Origin: Gentiana macrophylla
Taxonomy: Eukaryota; Streptophyta; Magnoliopsida; Gentianales; Gentianaceae
Assembly (NCBI GenBank): GCA_026214975.1
Contig: CM047810.1
Coordinates: 96,364,316 to 96,428,315, forward strand
Reading direction: 5' to 3'
Length of the DNA stretch: 64,000 bases
Numbering within the stretch: the stretch's first letter is position 1; each line of letters starts with the position of its first letter. The notes under the pieces were generated by a model that made no database searches, had not been told where the DNA came from, and worked only from the letters and a program-made list of their open reading frames with translations. The position numbers and the translations under genes are program-made. Of this stretch, positions 11,590 to 22,881 are shown piece after piece.

Positions 11590-14500
11590 AAACTCGGTTC
11601 TTTTTCGTAAAAATGTCAACATTATCTCGATGTTTCATCTTCTTCAAGAGACTCACAAATGCTTCCTCGTGAGATCGGATAATCGAACACTCTTCTTTAC
11701 AAATCATAAACTTGATGGTAACAATTACTTGCTATGGTCAAGGTCTATGAAAATGTATATCTCCGGCCAGGGCAAGATGGGATATCTGTCTGGTTCCAAA
11801 CTCCCTCACTAAATCGACCCCCGAAGTTTGAAGCATGGGACACAGAAAATAACCAAGTCATGACCATCCTCACGAGGTCTATGACAAAAGAGATCGATGA
11901 GAACTTCATGATGTATGACATCGCTAAGGAAATCTAGGACAATGCCGTAGACCTTTACTCAAAAAGGACAATACATCTCAAGTCTATGAACTCAAGCTCA
12001 GATTCAAAATTGCGCATAAAGGGATATGTCAGTAGAATCAATACTTTAATCAACTATCTAAGGCATGGCAACACCTAGATATGTTGGAAACTCACCCTGG
12101 AATGATGTTAAAGATGTCGCACTCTTTAAAGACATCATCGAGAAGAAGAGAGTATTCAAATTCCTTATCGGATCAATCCTACTTTGATGATGTCGAGGTA
12201 GAATTCTTGCTACTAAACCTCTTCCAAATCTCAAATCCATGTTTGCCGAGGTCAAACATGAGGAAAGCAGGAGGAAAGTGATGTTTCTTTGACCCCCTCG
12301 CCGACAACCCTATCGAAAGTGCCACCTGCCGATCGTCGGGAACCTGCTGAGGCTAATGAGGCTTACAGGAAGCCTCGCCGATAAAATCGGGAGTCGTTCG
12401 CGTGACCACCGCAAACGCACTAATCACACCAAGGACACTTCTTTGGAAGCTACATGGCAAGCCTAACTCCTCCAAGTCCTCCGGACACCCAAGGAAAGTC
12501 GAGGCGGGCACACATAAGTGAGGAAGAAGATGACAACAAAGTTGAATGCTCACTTTGTCGCATTCAAAGCCTTTCTAACTCAACAAAAGGGAGGTAGTCA
12601 CTCTACTGACATAGCCTCTCATGCCAGTACAAGTAAATTCTACTCATCTATTAGTAATGAAACCTGGATTGTTGACTCTGGGGCCTCTTCCCATATGATC
12701 TGTAATAAAAATCTCATTACTCAACTTAAGCCATGTCCCCAAATTCACAATATTAAGATCACATGATGGATCTATCTCTAGTGCAAAAGGTTTTGGTCAG
12801 GTGCAGCTTACTAATAAGATATGCCTGCAGAATGTCCTATTTGTTCCAAAATTAGATTGCAATCTCATATCTGTCAGTAAACTTACTAAAGATTTGAACT
12901 GATCATTGTTTTAATGAGAATCGCACACATTCCAGATCATTCCTCAAAGGCGTTGATTGGGACTGCTAAACCTTGCTTAGGTCTGTTTGTGGTCAACCTC
13001 GCCAAGACAGTAAGATCAAGACCGAATCGCCTCGACTGCGCACTCAAAACCTGCATAATATCATGTTATGGCATTATAGACTAGGACATCCCGCTTTAGT
13101 TATTTAAAGTCTATAGATCCTGAATTGTTTAAAGGTTGTAATTTGAATGATCTTCAATGTGATATTTGTCAGTTTGCTAAACTCACCAAATCTGTGTATG
13201 CAAAATTACCTTACTTACCATCCACACCATTCACCTTAATTCACAAAGTGGCGTATGGGGACCCTCAAGAGTAAAAAGCATAACAGAAAGAGGTGGTTTG
13301 TTACCTTCATAGATGACCACACCGTAACCACTTGGTTATTTTTAATGAAGGATAAGTCCAAGTTGGACCCATCTTTCAAGAATTTTACAACATGGTCTCC
13401 ACTCGGTTTGACACTAAGATCAAAATCTTGAAGACGACAATGCTCTTGAATATTATGAGTCTCATCTCGGTAATTTCTTGATGGATAAAGGGATTGTCCA
13501 TATCAAGAGTTGTGTTGAAACCCCTCAAAGAAAATGGGGTTGTTTGAGAGAAAAGAACAGCATCCGCTTGAAATGGCTAGGTCTATTATGTTTACCACAA
13601 ATGTTCCAAAATATATGTGGGGTGAAGCCATATTGACTTCCACATACTTAATCAATGCAGACTTCCCAAAGCAGGTACTAGGCTTCAAAACTCCTATCAA
13701 AACCCTACTGACACACACTCTCTGCCCCATCTTATTTCCCGCTACCTCCAAAATCTTTGGGTGTCTGTGTTTGTCTATATCCATGCCCAACACAGAAGCA
13801 AACTTGATCCCAAAGCTCACAAGTGCATATTCCTAGGATATGCAAAGGACAGGAAAGGTTACAAGTGCTACTCTCCTTCCAAAAAAGATTTTACAATTCT
13901 ATGGATGTAAATTTTTTGAAAGGACTCCCTACTACAAGAAGTCCACCGAGGCGATCACCGATGGAAACTCGATAGAAATTGACCTAAACCCCTTCCTTCA
14001 AAGAAACTCTTAACCTCAAAGAACTCTCTCGATCCTCAAAGAGATCGAACCCCAAGACCTCTATCGACTCACAAAGCAGCTCATCGATCCTCAAAGAACC
14101 AACCTGACTCAGAGCCTGCGACCACTCGAGCCCGCCGACACTCAAGAATCTGCAGATCCTCGCAGCTTCATCGACATTGATGATGGACTATTGCTCTAAG
14201 GAAAGGAAAAGATCATGCACCGATCATTCTATTCATACTTATTTATCTTATGATCGCTTGTCTCCTGTCTTTGCCATGTTTACACAGACTGGATTCTCAC
14301 TCTATCCCTAGAAATATTCGGAGGCCCTTCAAAATGATAAGTGGAAGGTCAGCCGTTAAAAGCCGAGATGACCGCTCTCTGGATAATCATACTTGGGACC
14401 TCACAACTCTTCCCAAAGGCAAGAAGACAATTAGCTGCAGATGGTTATTCACTATTAAATACAATGTCGATGGTACAATTGACAAGTACAAAGCCGCATC

Positions 14501-15800
14501 GGTAGCAAGGGGATTCACTCAAACTTATGGTATTGACTATAAGGAAACTTTTGCACCAAAGTGGCAAAACTCAACACCGCCAGGGTTCTCGCTCTCTCTA
14601 GCTGTCCAACTGGGTAGCCTCTACACAAATTGGATATCAAAAATGCTTTTCTCAATGGTGATCTCACCGAGGAAGTCTATATGAATGTACCTCCTGGTTT
14701 TGTCAATCCCCACACTCAGGGCAAGGTATGCAAACTCAGAAATCTCTATATGGCCTCGAAGCAATCCCCAAGAGCCTGGTTTGGAAAACTCACTACTGTG
14801 GTTAAAGCCGCTGGATATCATCAATGCAACTCGATCACACCATGTTTGTCAAGACAACCAACCGCAGGAGGTCCATTCTAATTGTATATGTGGATGATAT
14901 CATCCTTCTCGGGAAGACTCTCATCAAATCCGTAACTTGAAGACTCTCTAACGGCAAAGGTGTTCCAAGTTAAAGATCCGGGCTACCTCAAGTACTTTCT
15001 TGGTATGGAAGTAGCTAGAAACACCAATGGCATTTCGGGGCTCCCCAAGCCGAAGTATGTCCTGGACTCATTGAAGGAAATCGCATCTTTGGGATGCAAA
15101 CCTGCTTGTATCTCCAGAGACCCCACCATACCTCATCGCATGGTGACATTGTTTGTCGGGAAAGAACAATATCAAAGGCTAGTAGGCAAACTCATATACC
15201 TTTCTCACACAAGACCTGATATTGCATATGGGGTCGATCCTGTCATCAATTCATGCATTGCCCTACTTGAGCAACATTGGGATGCAAATGAATAGGATCT
15301 TGAGGTATTTAAAATCCACTCCTGGCCAAGGCCCGCACTTCACCAAGTCTCCGATAGATCAATCAAGGTCTACACCGATGTCGATTGGGCCGGATGTCAC
15401 ATTGACAGGAGAGGTCTACCACAGTGCTATTGCTCATATATATGGGGAACTCAGTTACTTGGAGGAGCAAGAAACAACCTCTCGTGTCAAGAAGCGATCT
15501 TGGTCGAACTAAGGGCACTTGTACTTGGCATTTGTGAAGCTCTATGGCTAAAAAGTGGTACCGATCGAACTTCAACCGTCAGACAAAGAACCTATCACAC
15601 TCTGTTGTGATAATAATTCAGCCTTATGCATGGCGAAAGATCCATCCATCATGATAAAACCAAGCATGTGGACATTGACAGACACTTTCTGAAGGAGAAG
15701 ATTGATGCCAAGATTATTCAACTCCAATATGTTCCCTCAGCAGATCAGAATGCTGATATTCTTACCAAGGCTATTCCACCTCTTATGTTCAAATAGATTA
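11590..15800 (+). pseudogene. nested Copia gag-pol, multiply frameshifted
   Basis: Recognisable parts in order: gag start near 11690 (LDGNNYLLWSRSM), protease at about 12660 (WIVDSGASSHM), the gag-pre-integrase region near 13065 (LWHYRLGHP), integrase core near 13290-13390 and 13500-13640, and reverse transcriptase from about 14340 (GFTQTYGIDYKETF, KLDIKNAFLNGDLTEEVYM, then YVDDI at about 14889). RNase H runs from about 15000 to 15790 (KYFLGMEVA, LVGKLIYLSHTRPDIAYGV). The longest open stretch is only about 144 codons, so the copy is dead. Confidence 0.85.
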
Positions 15801-15847
15801 AGTAGCAAACTTGGCTGCATCAACATATACAGCCCAGTTTGAGGGGG

Positions 15848-16231
15848 TGTGGAAATATTACTCAGCAGACTCAGCCTGCTGAGGCTTCAGCAGGGTGCTC
15901 ACAGCAGATTGCTGAGCCTTAGGATTTCGTGCATAATATTTTTGTACACTTTATTTAATTATAAAAGACATATTAATTGTGATACATATAAACAATTAAT
16001 ATGTCAAACTCTAGTTTACTTTATGTCATAGACACAATTAATATGTCATAGACATAGCTTTTACTTTTACTTTTACTTTTGCATGCTTGCCGCCCACATC
16101 TACATACTCAAGTGGCCGCCCAAGCTAGTGCTAGTCTCTCTCAATTGTATCTATTTATACACCTCTCATATCAATGAATAAACTAAGTTGAAGTTTACTC
16201 TTGTGTTTATCACATTCTCAAACTCTCTTCA
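15848..16231 (+). repeat. 3' LTR of the nested Copia
   Basis: Begins TGTGGAAATA after the PPT run GAGGGGG (15841-15847) and ends CTCTTCA before the TSD. Its first 75 bp are rich in CAGC/GCTG words and are the part that disagrees with the left LTR. Confidence 0.9.
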
Positions 16232-16236
16232 TGAGT

Positions 16237-18527
16237 CAATCCAAGTTCCACTATGTGCCTATGTTTCCTTTCTGCTCTTCCATTTTGTTGATGAGCATGA
16301 GGACAAGGGTGCCTAAATTGTATCCCTTGTTGTTCAAGATAAGGTTCAAGAGATCTATATTCACCCCCCCAATCAGTTTGTAAGCATTTAATTTTAGTGG
16401 AGAACTGATTTTCAACCAGATTTTTGAACTTTATGAAGGTGGAGTAAGCCTCAGATTTATGTTTTAAGGGAAAGATCCAAGTGTACCTGGACCAATCATC
16501 AATGAAGTGTATATAATAGAGATATCCAGATGTGGATGAAACAGGGGCAGGGCCCCATAGATCAGAATGAATGAGATCAAGAACAGTCTTAGCATGAGAA
16601 TCAGAAGTGTAATAGGGCAAGGCATGGCCCTTACCAAATTGACAAGCATCACAAAATAGTAAATTTCCATTAATGTTGACATTACAAGATCTCAGAACTT
16701 GATTAAGAACATGCTTGGAGGGATGACCAAGCCTCCTATGCCAAACATTTGGATCCCTATCTAGACTCACAGTACCTAGACATAAACTAGGACAACCAGA
16801 AAGACCACAAGAGGCCTGAACACTAACATTATTGTTGATAGACTGAATGAGACCAGACTTGGATTTGGAGTGAAGAGAGGTCTGTGGAGGAGCCATTATC
16901 TTGTAGAGGCCATCACTGAGAACCCCTGTTAGAAGCTGCATCCCTGTGGTCTTGTCCTTCACATAACAAACAGTGGGAGTAAATTCAACAGTTATAGAAT
17001 TGTCAGCTAAGAGTCTAGAAATACTAATCAAGTTTTTAGTGATCAGTGGAACATGTAAGATATCTTTCAAGGCAAGTGTGATGTGTGGTTGATGTGTGAC
17101 AAGATTACTATAGCCAATATGAAGGATAGGAAGTTTCTCACCATTTCCAACCACTAAAGGCTCAGAACCAGTATAACCTGCATTGAGATGAAGATTGTTA
17201 AGATCAGCTGTAATGTGATTTGAGGCTCCACTGTCCATGTACCATGCTGAATCTCCCACAGATTGAGGATTGGCAATGTAGGCCTGTTTTGAAGCAGTGT
17301 TGTTGTTAGTGTTTGGAGGAATGAAGTCTTCTTCAAACCTGTGCCAGCAGGATGTGACAATGTGTCCTCTTTTGCCACACAATTGACAAACCATTGTGTT
17401 ACCAGGATTGTTGTTGTTGGAGCCTCTTCCTCCACCATTGCTTCTACCTCTTCCTCTACCACCTCTAGAACCACCTTGACCCCTACCTCTACCAGTATTA
17501 GAATTCGATGCAGGAGGCCAACCACTGTTATTAAAGTTTGAAAAACTTCTGGACATAGGGCCTTGAGCAACATGTGCAGTAGGATTAGAAAAACCAGAAC
17601 CAGATTGATTAAGCCTTACAATGAGTCTTTCATGAGTTATCAGTTGGGATTGTACATCTTGCCAACTGAGAGAGCCTACCCGAGATGTAATGTTGACAAT
17701 TGCTGACTCATAGTCTCGATCCAATCCTCCTAATGTAGCTAAAATCAATTACGATTTAGTGATTGGATATCCAAAGAAATTTGTTAAATTATCAGAATAT
17801 GACTTCATTTCAGCTAAATAGTCTGACATAGACTTAGATCCCTTTGATGCTTTGGCCAAGGAATCCTTAAATTCCAACATTCGTGCCTCAGATCTACTGT
17901 TATACAGAGTTTCCAGTGTAGTCCATACTTCATAGGCTGTAGAACAACCAACAACTTCTCCTAAAATCTGCTCAGTCATGGAGCTCAAAAGCCATCCAAG
18001 TAACAAATAATCCTTAGTTACCCATTCATCAGATCTGAAAGCAGACACTGAACTAAGAAGGTGATCGTCTAGACGATGGCCCTTAATGATTGGCAGCACT
18101 GTGTAACGCCAAAGCAAGTAATTGTTTCTATCTAGTTTAACAGTGCAAGCTTGAGATAAATTACCAGAAAAGGATCCTCCAAGCAGCGATGGCTGAGAAG
18201 ATGGACTCATGGATCTCAGCGGTGAAGTGAGAGTTGGACTGTTGAACGGAACTGGGTGTATGAAGGCTTCGGTGGGCCAAAGTTCAGAGTCGGAGCTGGA
18301 GGAAGCGATGACAGAATGGAGCTCATAATCGGAATGCCAGTCACAACACCATCTGGGAAGAGAGAGGCGACATCAGAGATCGAATCTTGTTGAGTATGTG
18401 ATGAAACGGTGGTTATGGGTGATAGTGACTGAAAAGAAGATTGGCCGGTGACTATTCCGGTGGTCTGCATGTCAATGGATAAGGGAGGAATAGAGCTCCC
18501 GGTGGCCGGAGCCCCGGAGGTGGCCAT
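16237..18527 (-). pseudogene. Copia gag, protease and integrase (first half)
   Basis: First half of the minus-strand Copia polyprotein. The start chosen is the ATG at 18527, just inside the PBS. Gag (YLLWRYTVLPIIKGH region at about 18110) runs into a Gly/Arg-rich stretch and a CCHC zinc knuckle (CX2CX4HX4C, near 17365). Then come protease with DSGAS (about 17240), the pre-integrase zinc finger (WHRRLGHP, CDACQFGKGH) and the integrase core with its D, D, E residues (DLWGP region, TDWGGEY, NGRAERKHRH). Faults: one in-frame TAA at 17749-17751 separates gag from the rest, there is a frameshift near 18240, and the nested Copia follows RKHRHIVELGLT. Confidence 0.9.
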
Positions 18528-18541
18528 AGGCGCCAACCTTT

Positions 18542-18553
18542 TCTCTGATACCA
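18542..18553 (-). other. primer-binding site of the minus-strand Copia
   Basis: Minus-strand TGGTATCAGAGA directly follows the 5' LTR. This is the usual initiator tRNA-Met PBS of plant Copia elements. Confidence 0.85.
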
Positions 18554-18733
18554 AGAAAACAGAAAGAGAATCTTTTTCAGAGGAAATCTTTCATTCAATT
18601 ATGTGTTTGGTACAGTTGGGTATATATACCCACAGCACATCTTAACAAAAGGATAAGAACATACACAGCCACGTGTCCTACACACAATTATTTAATACAT
18701 GAAAACATTATAAAATAAGTCTATTTCTCAACA
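18554..18733 (-). repeat. 5' LTR of the minus-strand Copia
   Basis: 180-bp copy of 8609-8788. On the minus strand it begins TGTTGAGAAATAG. A TATATATACCC segment within it may be the promoter TATA region. Confidence 0.9.
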
Positions 18734-18738
18734 ATAAG

Positions 18739-18944
18739 AAGGGTGATATGCCCGTGTGACCCTATAAGAAAGAGAAGATAAGCCCAACACTTGTAGGCAT
18801 AATGTTTTTTTTTCCTTTGGAAAAATTGTGCTTGGTGCAAGATTTGAACCCAAGACGTTTGCTTTGCTACTATATTGAACTACCATCTATCCTAAAAGCT
18901 TAAACTCATGGGAGATAGATATTTAACATTATATCTCAATAGTG
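18739..18944. other. spacer, no gene seen
   Basis: Right host flank of the Copia. AT-rich, with a T-run at about 18805 and no recognisable element ends. Confidence 0.4.
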
Positions 18945-19080
18945 AGCAAACCAAGAGGTCTCGGGTTTGAGCCATTCTGGATGCAACAAACCTTGTTAAT
19001 ATAGGTCCCACTTTTGGTGCCCGACAATACCTCGAATGATTAGTCTCAGACAATTGTCTGGAGATACCTTGCGAAAAAAA
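18945..19080 (+). mobile_element. SINE-like remnant
   Basis: Holds a B-box-like GGGTTTGAGCC (18961-18971) and ends in an A-rich tail (about 19074-19081). The 3' part (GATTAGTC, GGAGATACC, GCG + poly-A) parallels the SINE at 7574-7747, suggesting the same family. No clear A box or TSD was found, so the boundaries are approximate. Confidence 0.5.
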
Positions 19081-19081
19081 A

Positions 19082-19690
19082 GGTTTTAATAGATAGTAAG
19101 TTAGCAAGGTATGTGAGCATACCAAGATGACAGAGACACACATTTTTCACAACTCATCCATACAAAATGCAATTCTATGGTTTATAATTTTTGTTTTTGT
19201 TATTTTGTTTTTCTTAAACAAAATCTTTGGCTAGAATACATTTTGTGCGGATGAATTGTGCATTTCATGTGTGCATGTATCATTTTTGTGACCAAATTGG
19301 CATGTATTCACATCTCCACGAATACTGTATCTCCGTTTATATTGTTTAATTATTTAGGCTCCTGTTAGCCTCGTTGTGTCTTATGTGCAATATATAACCC
19401 GAATCTAATTTGTCAACTTACCTCACTTTAGGTTCAATGTGGGCCCTGCAAGACCAGTGGCCACCGGATCAACGCCAACTATCCACATGGGAGGTGGTGG
19501 CGCTCTCGAATGCAGAAAGTTGCATATCTTCAAATCTGCAACTCCCATAGAGTTTCTGCTCGCTCGTTTCAACCTCTTCCAACTCTCAAAGAACCATATA
19601 ATTGAGCCAACCTTTCTTTTTCCTTCATTTTCACCGCAAACACATTCATTCACATCTTTTCATTTCCTCTCAATACCAAGACCAAGCATT
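19082..19690. other. unassigned region
   Basis: The first 300 bp are AT-rich. From about 19435 to 19690 base composition is more balanced and ends in a CT-rich stretch like a plant 5' leader, with open frames on both strands of under 90 codons. No motif was recognised. It is cut at 19691 by an LTR. Confidence 0.4.
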
Positions 19691-20299
19691 TGTTAGGAGT
19701 AATGTCTCAAAAAATAATAATGTACTTATATAATAAAATAAAATAAATAATTTCTTATGGATTTATTTTCTAATCGATACATATACCTTGACACATAAGA
19801 GTTAGGTGCGTGATGATTAAATTTGTTGTGGATTACCTTAAATATTGAGTCTGTGGTGAAATTGACTGGAATTCTGGATCTCACGGTCAAACCACCAAGT
19901 ATGACCGCCTGATCCGGGCCGTCGGTGTTGGACACATTAATGGATGCACTTATATTTGAAATTTTTCGCATATGACTGAACCGATTCGATATGATGATTT
20001 CGTACAACATGTGTAGCATGATATTCTAATTGAATCATTAGATAGCCATTTATGGATTAAATCAGAATCATAATGTGATTATAAACTCATGTCTTTTCCC
20101 GGTCTTGGTAAAAATATCTAACCCCATTATGCATTAGATCAAAGTGTTTATTTCATTTATGCAATTTAATGTTGAACTTTCAAGCAAAAACATTTGTTTA
20201 TGCTACATGATTTGATCAGATTTGATCATGAATGACCTAAAGTCGCTCTCGATTGCCCGAATCTAGGTAGGATAAACGCTACATGATTTGATCCTAACA
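19691..20299 (+). repeat. Copia LTR (609 bp)
   Basis: Termini form a perfect 8-bp inverted repeat, TGTTAGGA ... TCCTAACA. It is followed closely by a Copia gag fragment on the same strand, so it is probably that element's 5' LTR with a deletion removing the PBS and gag start. No matching TSD was found, and no second copy is in the window. Confidence 0.65.
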
Positions 20300-20345
20300 T
20301 CCATAAGCAACTATAATACGAATAAGTCAGTATTTTGGTTTGACA

Positions 20346-20682
20346 ATGATTGAGCTTTCAAAGTTTGAGGGTATTGCTCTTGGAACTAAGATGAATGAAG
20401 TTGGGGCGAATGTTGTTTCTACGTTTGGGGTGAAGAACAAGTGTAAGTCCGCCAAGTTCCATCTTACCAAGAAGTACTTCAGGCCTGCGATTGGAAAAGG
20501 AAAGAAATTTGCGAGGCCATCCAAAGCTCTTAAGGCTCCAAAAGGAAAAAAATTCCATTGTGATCAATAGGGGCATTAAAAGAGGAATTTCCTAACCCAA
20601 CCTCAACATGATGTAGGTGAGAGGAAAGGGCCATGATGTTGCTATGAAAGGAAAGGATAAAATGAAAGGTAAATGTGATTTA
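20346..20682 (+). pseudogene. Copia gag fragment (zinc-knuckle region)
   Basis: Reads through a basic stretch (LTKKYFRP, then KAPKGKKFHCDQ) into a broken zinc knuckle, followed after a small shift by a lysine-rich tail. This is the usual order at the end of plant Copia gag before protease. The fragment starts mid-gag and is interrupted at 20683. It resumes at 24675 with LLVLES, the segment that normally precedes the protease DSGAT motif. The protease itself is absent. Confidence 0.7.
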
Positions 20683-22243
20683 TGTTAGATGTAATATCGT
20701 CGGATCAATCATAGATTGACCCGATTACGCAGCGGAATGCATCAGATCTAGATCTGAACGAAACAAAGAACATGAATTAAAGATCAAACTACAAGGGGGT
20801 TTGGATTTTACCTTTTTATGGTGCTTAACTCCAAGATCAAAAGTAGTATCCACGCAAGTTGAGAAGCCACAGCCTTCCAACGTGTGTCTCCCAACAACAC
20901 CAGGTGGATGGTGTTTCCCGCCGCCGGACCTACTTGATATGCTACCGGAATAATCCCGAAGATTATCCCAACTCGAAACCCGAAGTACTTGGTCGAAATT
21001 TCAACCCAAGTACTAGTCAATATGGCTTGTTTTTGTATTGTCAAAAGGCTTGGGAGAACTCTCTTTATATAGGAGAGTAATCCTTATCCTCCAAGGATTT
21101 AATAATTAAGAGATAATTATTAGATAAATCCTTATTCCAAATAAAAGATAAATAAAATGATTATCCCAAACAAATTAGGATAAATCATATTATTATCTAA
21201 TATTCCATAAATTATCATTTAACAAATAAAAGATAAATCACACATTAAATAATTATCCAAGAAAACTAATTCCTTGATAATTAAATAACCAACAAATGGC
21301 GCCACCTTTTATTAAAAAAAAAAGGTTCACACGCATTTTTACAACACCTTGGGCCGAGTTCACGAAAAATTTCTTTTTCCGTGTATTTTATTATCTAGTC
21401 CAACTAAACAATTAATCCACATATCAATTAAATAGTCCAATCCAACTATTTAATTATAATTGAGGTAAAACGACGAGAAAACTAATTATGCTATTTTGGG
21501 AGCCACGTCAGGGACAATGGACCTATATTCAGTAGCTACAATAAATTTAATAAAATTATTCGTCAGACAGAATAATTATATCCAACCTATTAATTCCGGG
21601 ATTACACAACCATAAACCCGAAACTGAACTCTATCGAATATAGATAACTTACACTCAATTTATGAGTCGAAAGCGTCCACTGATATAATCATTACATACG
21701 GATAAATCCTCCATATACTGTTCATTTCGATTCGGGATATTTCCGTAAACCCTTCTCGAAACATATTATCCTTATTTACCATTAACCCCATAGTGATCAA
21801 TTTGTTCATAACTTATATAATATGAACTCGGCCGATCGATCATTTTGTAGGGTTAACAAATAAGGGAACTGTCTGTCTACTTCCCGAGGGAAGGAATGGA
21901 TTCCATATCTGTGATAGCACAGACTACTCACTCATCCCAGAATAGAGCCAACGAGAAGTGTTGGACCACATACTGTGAATTGATCCTTACTAACACATCA
22001 AACTCTAACCTAGTCTAAGCGTTAAATGCGTGATCACCTCGTGATTAAGATTAATCCATATATGATCATCTTGTGATTCGATAAGACTTCTCGATTACGG
22101 AATTATATCGAGAACTCAAATCAAATTGGTCCAAATTTCATACGATTATCATCATATATAAATGCCCCTAGTACTTACCTATTACATACGATCTGGATGA
22201 GACTGTCACACCGTAAAGTATTCTGGGCGCATTATTAGCATAT
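20683..22243 (-). repeat. 3' LTR, truncated at its inner end
   Basis: Corresponds to 22882-24438 of the right LTR; similarity stops at ATTATTAGCATAT. The short open frames conserved between both LTR copies (near 20810-21080 and 22985-23280) are consequences of the repeat, not genes. Confidence 0.8.
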
Positions 22244-22881
22244 TTCCAAAAAAAATAATTTAATTTTTTTTTTATTAATCTTGGTGAATAAGTCGGCCAT
22301 TATAAAAAATATTAAGATTAAAAAAATAACAACACAAATAATGTTTACCCTAGCCGCAAGCTAGGGTTTAATAAAAACTTTTCTAAATGCAAGAAGCGCC
22401 GCTACACAGTGTGCTGCTGCCTATTTAAAAAAACAGAAGCTGTTGTGACGTTTTTAGCGCTGCTAAAGGTGCTGGACAGCCTTAAAAAACAAGGTTTTTA
22501 GCCGTTTCTCCTCGTTCATACCTTGGGTTTCGCCTCGATCTTCAAATTTTCTTCAAGATCTTCATCTTTTCGAGCCCGGAACTACAAAATTACAATAAAA
22601 GATGCTACTTTTACATATAATTTTCGAAAAAAGACATAAAAAAAATACAAATCCTATGCTCAATTGTTACTAAACAAAGGAGCTACAAAATAGATCTACG
22701 GGTAAACAATACCAACCCCAATCCATCTCTTCAACCACAACATTCACAAACATACAACATGATTAAATTTTGAATTTACCAAAAAAAAAAAACGAAATAA
22801 AAACACCTAAAACATGCTTTTCCACTCCAAGATCTAAAATTCATATACTCTGATCGTTAGATCAAAGGCTCTGATATCACT
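22244..22881 (-). other. internal remnant with primer-binding site
   Basis: AT-rich non-coding sequence. Next to the right LTR is minus-strand TGATATCAGAGCC (22867-22879), one base from the usual tRNA-Met PBS, which fixes the orientation. Confidence 0.65.

Larger units (their letters stand above)
11170..16231 (+). mobile_element. nested Copia retrotransposon
   Basis: LTRs of 381 and 384 bp (11170-11550, 15848-16231) and a perfect 5-bp TSD, TGAGT (11165-11169 and 16232-16236), delimit it. It lies opposite in orientation to its host Copia and cuts the host integrase. A PBS follows the left LTR and a PPT (GAGGGGG) precedes the right one. The interior has recognisable gag, protease, integrase, reverse transcriptase and RNase H in Copia order, but is heavily frameshifted. 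It must be younger than the host element's insertion. Confidence 0.93.
8609..18733 (-). mobile_element. Copia retrotransposon (Ale/Retrofit-like), carrying a nested Copia
   Basis: Bounded by 180-bp LTRs that are nearly identical (8609-8788, 18554-18733) and by a perfect 5-bp TSD, ATAAG (8604-8608 and 18734-18738). The order on the minus strand is 5' LTR, PBS, gag, protease, integrase, reverse transcriptase, RNase H, PPT, 3' LTR. About 5.06 kb of a second Copia is inserted in integrase. Without it the element is about 5.06 kb, normal for a short-LTR Copia. The near-identical LTRs suggest a recent insertion, though the coding region has several stops and frameshifts. Confidence 0.92.
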
